Shown here: in pieces, positions 56,901 through 64,000 of the stretch
How the letters are laid out: each line of letters opens with the position of its first letter
Position numbering within the stretch: the stretch's first letter is position 1
Source of the DNA: Brachionus koreanus
Taxonomy: Eukaryota; Rotifera; Eurotatoria; Ploima; Brachionidae
NCBI GenBank assembly: GCA_016987375.1
Contig: PJRA01000403.1
Coordinates: forward strand, 197,775-261,774
DNA length: 64,000 nt
Direction: 5' to 3'
The notes under the pieces: generated by a model
Told to the model about the DNA's origin: nothing
Database searches by the model: none
The model's input: only the letters and a program-made list of their open reading frames with translations
Program-made: the position numbers and the translations under genes

Positions 56901-58776
56901 TTTCAATAACGTATGCTTTTTTTTGTTAAGAGAAAATTGTAGAAATTGTTGTATTGGGTAAGAAATTTTTGTTGTAATAAAAGATAACTTATAATTGCTT
57001 AGAGATCCCGCATAACACACCAACTAATCAATTACGTATTCTAGAACTTTTTGTTTCATCAAGTTTAAACTTTTCTTTAAGGTAATTAATTTTTTTCTTA
57101 AATTTGTTAATAACTCTATAAAGCTTATCAGGTTCGAGCATTATTTGTTTATTCTTTCAATAATCCCAAATCCCATAACCTTAAATCAATCAAATGGAAT
57201 TTCCTGATGGTATTTGAATTTTAACCGGCTTTTTACACCCAAAAACAGACTTTCAAAATTAAGCAGATAACTTTCTTCTAATTTCAATTCAAAATATCCT
57301 AATAGAATCACTCTATGTGGCCTGCTTTCAAAATTAGATAAACGAAACATTTCAATCTACTTACTTAATTAAATCAATGAAATAAAAAATCTAAAATCAA
57401 GTTTTTCAACGGTGTCTTCGATTTTCCCAGCGTAATAATTTTTTTTATGAAATAAAATATTTCTCTTAGCATTCATTTACTTACTAAATAAAAATCTTTA
57501 TGAATTATTTTGCTCCAAGTAATAAAATATAGTCTAAAATGATCCGAATAGGTAAATATTAAATAAAAATTTATTGATTCATTTAATGTTTTCTAATACT
57601 CGGATTCTGTTTTATTTAGATCAAAATGAGATAATAATGATTTATCTTTTTTAATGTAAAAATAAATAAAATTTTTCAAATAAAGCTTTTAATGATTCTT
57701 CAAGAAAAAAGTTCTTTCATTAAAAAAAAAATATAAACAATCAAAAGAAAACAATTAAACCGTTAAAAAAAAGAGATTTGAAGCATTGAATTTTGTATTT
57801 TTTAATTAAGAATAAAGGATTTTTTTTGTATTTAAAAAAAAAAAGAAAAAATTTGCCTGGTTAAATATTACTTTTTTTAAAGAAAATTAGAATAAAAATT
57901 GAATTGTTCAAATCGAATTTCAAAATAAATTTTATTTACTATATTTGATTGTTAAAAATAAAATTACAAAGGTCAATAATTTATATCAATAAATTGATTA
58001 TGTAATTTTTGTTAACAATAAATCAAATTTATTGTAAAGATCTGTGTATAAATTTTTCACAATAAAATCAATTATTTGTTAAACCAAACAAATGATTGCA
58101 GTTGTTAAGATGATGAAATCGAAAACTGGATAGGAAAAAAAAAATTGGCTCCTTAATTAAATTTTAAGAACCAATTTTATTTTGGAAAATAATTTTGAAA
58201 AAAATCTTGTATAGTTGTTTAATTGGCATATTTTAATTATTAATAATGATTTAATTTATTTGAAATTTTAAATATACATTAATTTCTAATTTAAAAATTT
58301 GAAAACTTGAATTTAGATTTTTAATAATTTTTTAAAATAAATAAAATTTTAAAATGCTAATTTTGTTTGTATTTTTTCTCAATTTTTTCTAATTAAGTAA
58401 AGACAAATATTTTTCAATATTTCTATTTCAAAAAATTGAAATAAAATTTAGAAGTGATGTGTGTGTGAATATTTAAAAGGACAAATCTAAATTTTAAATT
58501 TATAGATCATCCTAATTTTTTATCAAAATTTAAAAAAAATTAAACTTTAATTTATTTGTTTCGATTGGAGTAAAGGTAAAGGTTATTTGGCAAAAAATTA
58601 CAAATTAAAAATTCTATCATCATTAAGCATCTTAGTCATTGTACTTACTCGAGTTAGATTTTCAATTATTTTTGCTTTATAAACAATATTTTTTGAGCCA
58701 ACATCATTTACTAAATCACATCATAAATTTTGCATGCATTTTGAGCAAGTAAAAAATTTGTATGCTAATTTTGAAA

Positions 58777-60308
58777 ATGGAAAACTGCCGCAAAAAATCA
58801 ATCAGCTACTCTGAGCATAGTACTAAGTAGAGCCTGTTTTAACTAGAAAAAAATTAATTTTAACCTAAATTTAAGAGACTATCACACCAGGTCTTTCAGC
58901 ACTTTCATTCAACAACGTTAAGTGCAACGTAAACAGGACAGACCTAAAAAAAATTCTATTCAAAACACCCAACAGTAAAAAATCAGCTTTTTGTCCGAGC
59001 GCCAAAAAAAAACAAACACCGGGTGGTTTTACCAATGATCGGTATATTCCGAACCGTGTTGTATCCAACATGGAAATAGGCTACCATTTATTGCACTCCA
59101 AAAACAGTCAAGATGAAGACCGAGAGAATCAAGTAGACCAAGTGAAACGAAAACTTATAAATGAAACTTGTAACGGTATTTCAGATCGAACTAAAGTTCT
59201 TAATCTACACAACAAAGCTGATTGGGAAAACAGTGATAAATCAGCTCCTTATTTGAATAGTCTTGTTAATAGTGTAAAAAAAAATACTAAGCGCTACATA
59301 TCACCAACTCCAGATCGCATTTTAGATGCGCCTGATTTCCGTAATGATTTTTACTTGAATTTAATTGACTGGTCATCTCAGAACAACCTAGCAGTTGCCT
59401 TAGAACAAGATTTGTTCTTGTGGAATGCCGGATCAGGCGAAATTTCTCAATTATTTAGCATGGGCGAGCAAAACTCTGATTATATATGTTCAACATCATG
59501 GCAACCTAGCAAGGGAAATATCTTAGCTGTAGGAAATTCAAAAAATACAGTAGAACTGTGGGATGCAAACACTCAAACTTGTTTGAGACAAATGAAAAGT
59601 CAAAAGTCACGAATCGGTTCTCTTTCATGGAATAATTTCATATTAACCAGTGGTTCAAGATCGGGAGAGATACATCACCATGACGTGAGAGTAGCTCAGC
59701 ATCATGTTGGTACCTTGAAAATGCATGGACAAGAAGTATGTGGATTAAAATGGAGCAATAATGGTAGACATTTGGCCTCGGGTGGTAACGATAATTTGGC
59801 ATTAGTATGGGACGCAAACTACTCTGTAGAAACCTCACAGCCTCTCCACATATTTAGAGAACATACTGCAGCAGTGAAGGCGTTAGCTTGGTGTCCTTGG
59901 CAAAATAATCTACTTGCCACGGGAGGAGGCTCTTCTGATGGACACATAAAATTATGGAATGTAAGCTCAGGCAGTTTGATTCAAAGCATAGACTCAATGT
60001 CTCAAATTTCATGTCTTTTGTGGTCCAAGTACTACAAAGAACTTATTTCTAGTCATGGATACTCAACAAACCAATTGACAATATGGCGATACCCTGACAT
60101 GACTCCGGTGAGTGATCTGATTGGACATCACAGCAGGGTTTTGATGATGGCCATGTCACCTGATGGAGAAATGGTTGTAAGTGTTGGTGCCGATGAAACT
60201 CTGCGGCTTTGGCGCTGTTTTGCTGTCGATGAAAAATTAAAAAAGTCCAAAGACTCGTCCATTGTTAAAAATCAATCCAGCACAACACTGTCGCGCTGTA
60301 TTAGATAA
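58777..60308 (+). CDS. CDC20: CDC20/Fizzy, APC/C activator
   Basis: Two exons (58777-58819, proposed; 58876-60308) give 491 residues, matching animal CDC20 (about 500). CDC20 recruits substrates to the anaphase-promoting complex and is the target of the spindle checkpoint. The N-terminal part has TPG motifs, a possible D-box-like RTDLKKILF, and the C-box DRYIPNR followed by MEIGYHLL. The ISPTPDRILDAPDFRNDFYL segment leads into seven WD40 blades (HGQEVCGLKWSNNGRHLASG, EHTAAVKALAWCPW, LIGHHSRVLMMAMSPDGEMV). The protein ends CIR, the C-terminal Ile-Arg tail that docks on APC3/Cdc27. The DRYIPxR and MEVAxxLL-type context favours CDC20 over FZR1/Cdh1. The frame is open through 58876, but exon 1 with its weak donor is tentative. 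Confidence 0.92.
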
Positions 60309-62050
60309 TTAAATGCATACCATTCGAAAAAAAATTATTTTATACTAAAACGAAAAAAAATTTGTTAAATATTTTTGTAATTTTTTTAAAAAAAATTGAA
60401 GTTTTTATTATTGGACAGTTTGACTTGGAAGTTTTAAGTTTTGGTCAAATTTTTTGATAAATTTTTTTTTGTATTGGCTATCTTTTTTGTTACATTGAAA
60501 TTTGTATTTAAGATTATTTCTATACAAATACTGACTAGAAAATTTGGAAATAATTCCAATTGCCAAGATTATTTTTTTGGATAGTAAAAGTAAATTAAAA
60601 TACATGAAAATATAAAAAATGTGAATTTAAAAATTATCTTTTGTAATTTAAATATAAATTTATAAAATAAAGTTTTTTTTAATTTTATTTTATTAATTTT
60701 TTTATGTTTTGTTAAGACTTGTTCCAATCTCAATTAAAATACAAAAAACTCGGATTTCTCTTCGCTTTTTGAATCAGAATTTTGAATATTTTGAAATTTT
60801 CTTTTCAAAAGATAGAGTTAGACAAAAAAAATTTATCAAAATAAATATCAATTTGAAAAAAACATTTTATTTTATAAATACTGTGGAAAATTTCTAGTTG
60901 CTTAGCTAACACGAAATAATCTTTTCACTTTAAAAAAAAATAAGATGGAATTTTATTTCTATTCGTTATAAGAAAAAATATTTTTTTATCTTTAATTTTA
61001 ATTTATTTAAAAAAAGAAGCATTTTTTTATATTTTTACTTGAAATTTAAAATGTCAAAAATTAAAACTTTCGAACTAAAGACCTTGGCATAATCATTACC
61101 AAAAATCTCAGAATTTTTATGGTAAAATTTTCAAGCAGGATATGATTCTCTCTGAATCTCATTGTCTGGATCCTACAGGCATTTTATAAACTATGTAAGG
61201 CCACATTTGGAAAACAACATTAGAGTATGAAATAAATATATTGAAAGATAATAAAAATTTTTCCGAATCTGAAGGAAAGGAGAAAGAAAGGGGTGACTTT
61301 AAGAGTAATTCAAATTTTTATTGTTTTAAGTAAAATTTTAATTTTAAAATCCTTTTTTAATTTTTGGAGCTGAAAAAAAAATTCAATAACAGCAAAAAAA
61401 AAGGTCTTAAGATTTTTGATAACATATTGATAGACAGATTAATGATAAAAATATTATGACAATAAATTGGTTTGGAAAAAGAAAAAAATTTAATTAAAAT
61501 TTCAAATATTTTTTTTTCAAATAAAGGTCTTGATCACTTTATTTAAAATTGAAGTAACAAATGAATATTTCAAAGTCTAATCTAACTAATATTTAAAAAG
61601 TAGTTATAGATTTTTTGATAGTTAAATTTTTAAATTTTAATCTTATTTAATTACTATTTGCCAAAAAAAATTTGTAATTTATTTTCAAATTTAAATGGAA
61701 TATTTTACCTAGTGAGATTTGACAGATTAAAAAATTCTATTAAACTGCTTGTTAGTTCTTAATTGAAACATTCATGCTTTTTTTTAATTTTAAACTTTTA
61801 ATAATTTGAATTTGATAGCTTCAACTTGCATGAAAGTAATTTAAAAAAAAAAATTGAAAACTTAATCTTCCAAAATTAAATATTGTCATTCAAAATATAT
61901 TTAATTTTTGCTAAAATTTGAAGATATGAGATTTCGAATAGATTTATAATAAATATTTGATAAAGAATATCGCAGAATGTGAATTGAATAATCAATTAAT
62001 TTCATAGTATTTAAAGCATCTGAATCTTTAGAGGCAAAATTTACATCAAG
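60309..62050. other. Intergenic region with LINE remnant
   Basis: This A/T-rich stretch holds a reverse-transcriptase remnant at 61070-61270. Open frames at 60408-60605 and 60709-60897 are low-complexity and not supported as genes. Confidence 0.5.
61070..61270 (+). pseudogene. Non-LTR retrotransposon remnant
   Basis: Broken plus-strand frames read KDLGIIITKNLRIF, then FINYVRPHLENNIRV and NKYIERS. They correspond to the KDLGVxxxxxLxF and YVRPHLEYxxxVWxPY blocks of LINE reverse-transcriptase C-termini. It is the same class of remnant as at 34905-35175, dead and short. Confidence 0.6.
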
Positions 62051-62719
62051 ATGACAAATAAAAATCTAATAACCATTTTTTTAACTATTTGTCTTTGCTA
62101 TTCAGCCTGCAACTGTATGAATCAAGCATGTGAAACCGACATTAAACCATCGAAAAATTTTGACATTAATGTAATTATTTTAATTTTTTGATAATTTTTA
62201 TTAATTTCTTTAAAGGTTTTAACTGAAAATAAATGGTATTTGATAGCATCTACATACACTGAAAAGATTAATAGATCATGTGTGAATATCAAATTTTCCA
62301 AAAAAGATAAACTGTCAACAGAATTAGAGATAACTGAAAATTCAAAAAATCAAATGAATATTAATAAAAAAGAAATGATCATTCGTAAATTAGATTATAA
62401 TAATGAAGGCATTTTCCAACCAGATCCTGACTACTTTAATGTTTACGATACTTTAAATCGTGTATCAACACAGCTTAAGCCAGGAATGGGAGTAAGCTTG
62501 TACTTGGATGACAATATATATATAGAGTATATTCATTATGATGTGGTTCATGCTTGGTACCGAGAATGCTACAAAAGAGTATTCATTTATCACAAAACTT
62601 CACTTCCACATGTCTTTGAGAACATTTTTCCTATTTTGAAAAAAGAACTTAATTCAGTTGGTGTCAGTCTAGATACAATTGTGGTCAAACCATTTGATCG
62701 CTCTTGTATTATTTTATGA
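62051..62719 (+). CDS. Secreted lipocalin-like protein
   Basis: Two exons (62051-62170, 62216-62719) give 207 residues. A signal peptide covers about residues 1-22 (NLITIFLTICLCYSAC). A Cys-containing lead is followed by NFDINVLTENKWYLIASTYT. This resembles the first lipocalin motif (F-x-x-x-x-L-x-G-x-W-Y-x-I-A), with Asn-Lys replacing Gly-x. A later Cys (RSCVNIKFS) and a C-terminal Cys (RSCIIL) could pair as in lipocalins. The middle alternates strands, and the end has a helix (HVFENIFPILKKELNSVGVS). It probably carries a small hydrophobic ligand outside the cell. The family call rests on the motif and overall layout only. Confidence 0.65.
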
Positions 62720-64000
62720 AAAAAATTTATAGAATTACAGACATATTTTTAAAAACAATTTTAAAACTAAATTATATTTTAGCCATGTTTTGAATAAAAA
62801 ATTAAAAAATAATTAATTTTTAATATATTTTAAAATTTTGGAAATATTTGAAATATTTTAAGAACTGTTTTTTCTAAAACAAAATGAAATGAAATTCTGG
62901 AAAAAATTATTATAAAAACTCTAAAAACTAAAAAAAAAGGGTTTCCTGGAGTTTTAGCAGTAATTTACCTTCGAGTCAAAGATTTTATAAAGTAACTCTA
63001 TTTTATTTCAATTTTTGATCTTTAACTTCATGTTAAATACTTAAACCAAAGGTTTTTTTTTTCCTTCTTTTGATAAAAACAAAATTTCATATAAAATTGT
63101 ATAAAATTTCAGTAATTTGTTTTGATTAAAAAGTTTTTCAAGTAGAAATTATTAATTTGAAAAACTTATATTTTTATTTAATTTTTTCTATGCTGAGTCA
63201 TAAAATTTTGCATTTTTTTAATAGAATAGATATTTTAGATTTTTGCATTTTTATTTAATTCTAAAATTTTTTTCTAAATTAAAATTGAAAAAGAAAATTT
63301 TCAGATTTGGAACTATTAAGTCATTATTGTAAAAAATGCTTATCAGCAACGACACTGACTCTAGCTGAAGGTGAAAATGTATTTACAAGAAGAATACAAG
63401 ATTGATTCAAAAAATTTCTAACAAGGGTGATACGTGTTTTTTCAGAGGAAGAAAGGATTCTAGATCAGAATGCTCTGTTTACGGTTGCTGAAACTCCAAG
63501 CTTAGTCCTTGTCAATTATCAAATGATATTTACAAATAACTTTCGACAATATCTCGTCACCTTAATTTGATTAAAAAAGTTAACAGACATTACAGAGTTG
63601 TCCCTCATGATTTGAAAGCATTTGATATTCAACTATGCATTAATAGATGAACGGTTTTATTTAAAAAAATAAAATAATATTATAATAGTTTCAAACATTT
63701 GTCTTTAATTTCTATAAACCTATTTATTTTTATTTTTTTGTCTTTTTTTAACATCGCTATTATTACAAAAATAATATAATAGCTAAAATTAGCTCAATAT
63801 TAAAAAGAATTCGAATATGCGTTTTTCTGTTTTATTAAAGCCTTCAAATGATCTTTTAAAGTCAAAAAATTGAAAGTGAGTTTCAAAATTAAACATTTCA
63901 ATTTTTGAAAAATTGTTTAGGATCAACACATATAACAGATATAATCTTTATTGAGAGTTAATTAAAGAGTAAATTTTATTTTATTAATTTAAAAAATTAA
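62720..64000. other. Intergenic right end of window
   Basis: Mostly A/T. A less A/T-rich patch at 63330-63650 has protein-like frames broken by stops (VIRVFSEEERILDQNALFTV; LIKKVNRHYRVVPHDLKAFD). It may be a decayed gene or transposase, but I cannot name it. Confidence 0.4.

Larger units (their letters stand above)
53751..58776. other. Gene-poor 5-kb region
   Basis: It contains a MITE family 3 copy (54335-54595), a SINE-like patch (56835-56900), and GC-richer patches at 54050-54300 and 57000-57350 with broken short frames and no diagnostic motif. The patch at 54230-54300, read on the minus strand, has a B-box-like gtttaaatccc, so it may be SINE-derived. The remainder is A/T low complexity. 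Confidence 0.5.

Noticed and set aside
58871..59071. Minus-strand 66-codon frame
   Set aside because: It overlaps the N-terminal CDC20 exon, where the plus strand encodes the C-box and TPG motifs.
1..64000. CRISPR arrays, operons, Shine-Dalgarno sites or prophage
   Set aside because: The window is clearly eukaryotic (spliced genes, nuclear tRNA, SINE/LINE/MITE content), and no such structure is present.

Overview
This is an AT-rich eukaryotic (animal) window. Genes are small, most introns are about 45-60 bp with GT...AG ends, and intergenic DNA is full of short decayed transposons. Gene content is metazoan: GGA adaptor, GPR107/108, TMEM245, CDC20, DNase II, neprilysin, aminopeptidase N, a mitochondria-eating-protein homologue and a ciliary CFAP77-like protein. 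My best guess is a monogonont rotifer (Brachionus-like), from composition, compactness and families; this is not proven by the sequence. One assembly gap (N) lies at 11529-11937.

Left part (1-17 kb): two intronless von Willebrand A genes (1683 and 12380) share a nearly identical 539-bp core but different ends. Between them lie a secreted repeat protein (minus), a membrane-anchored EGF + trypsin-fold pseudoprotease (minus), a TspO-like multi-pass membrane protein (plus), a pogo/Tigger-like fragment and the gap. Then come two divergent, head-to-head PTCD2-like mitochondrial genes (13480-14898 minus, 15077-16451 plus) and a secreted Lys-rich helical protein.

Middle (18-38 kb): a 13-exon type II membrane aminopeptidase with a 36-bp-repeat mucin stalk, a small MYND-finger protein, an 11-exon neprilysin whose 1.8-kb intron is a nest of transposons, a tRNA-Glu(TTC), a tRNA-derived SINE, a GGA gene and a GPR107/108 gene. 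The two ectopeptidases and the pseudoprotease all have single N-terminal membrane anchors.

Right part (39-64 kb): an intronless TMEM245, a CFAP77-like gene, DNase II, a 903-residue SPATA18/MIEAP-like gene, a 5-kb gene-poor region, CDC20 and a secreted lipocalin-like gene. Neighbouring genes do not form an obvious pathway, as expected for an animal chromosome.

Most notable: (1) the vWA paralogues combine a PPxY motif, a complete MIDAS vWA domain and C-terminal CaaX boxes of two different predicted prenyl classes, with a sharp gene-conversion-like core; (2) the serine protease homologue has lost two of its three catalytic residues; (3) several MITE families are visible, including one with piggyBac-like ends and one nested insertion whose empty site exists elsewhere in the window; (4) a pair of 5S-rRNA-like repeat copies. 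Exon boundaries were reconstructed by hand from frame, splice consensus and family similarity recalled from memory; no database search was run.
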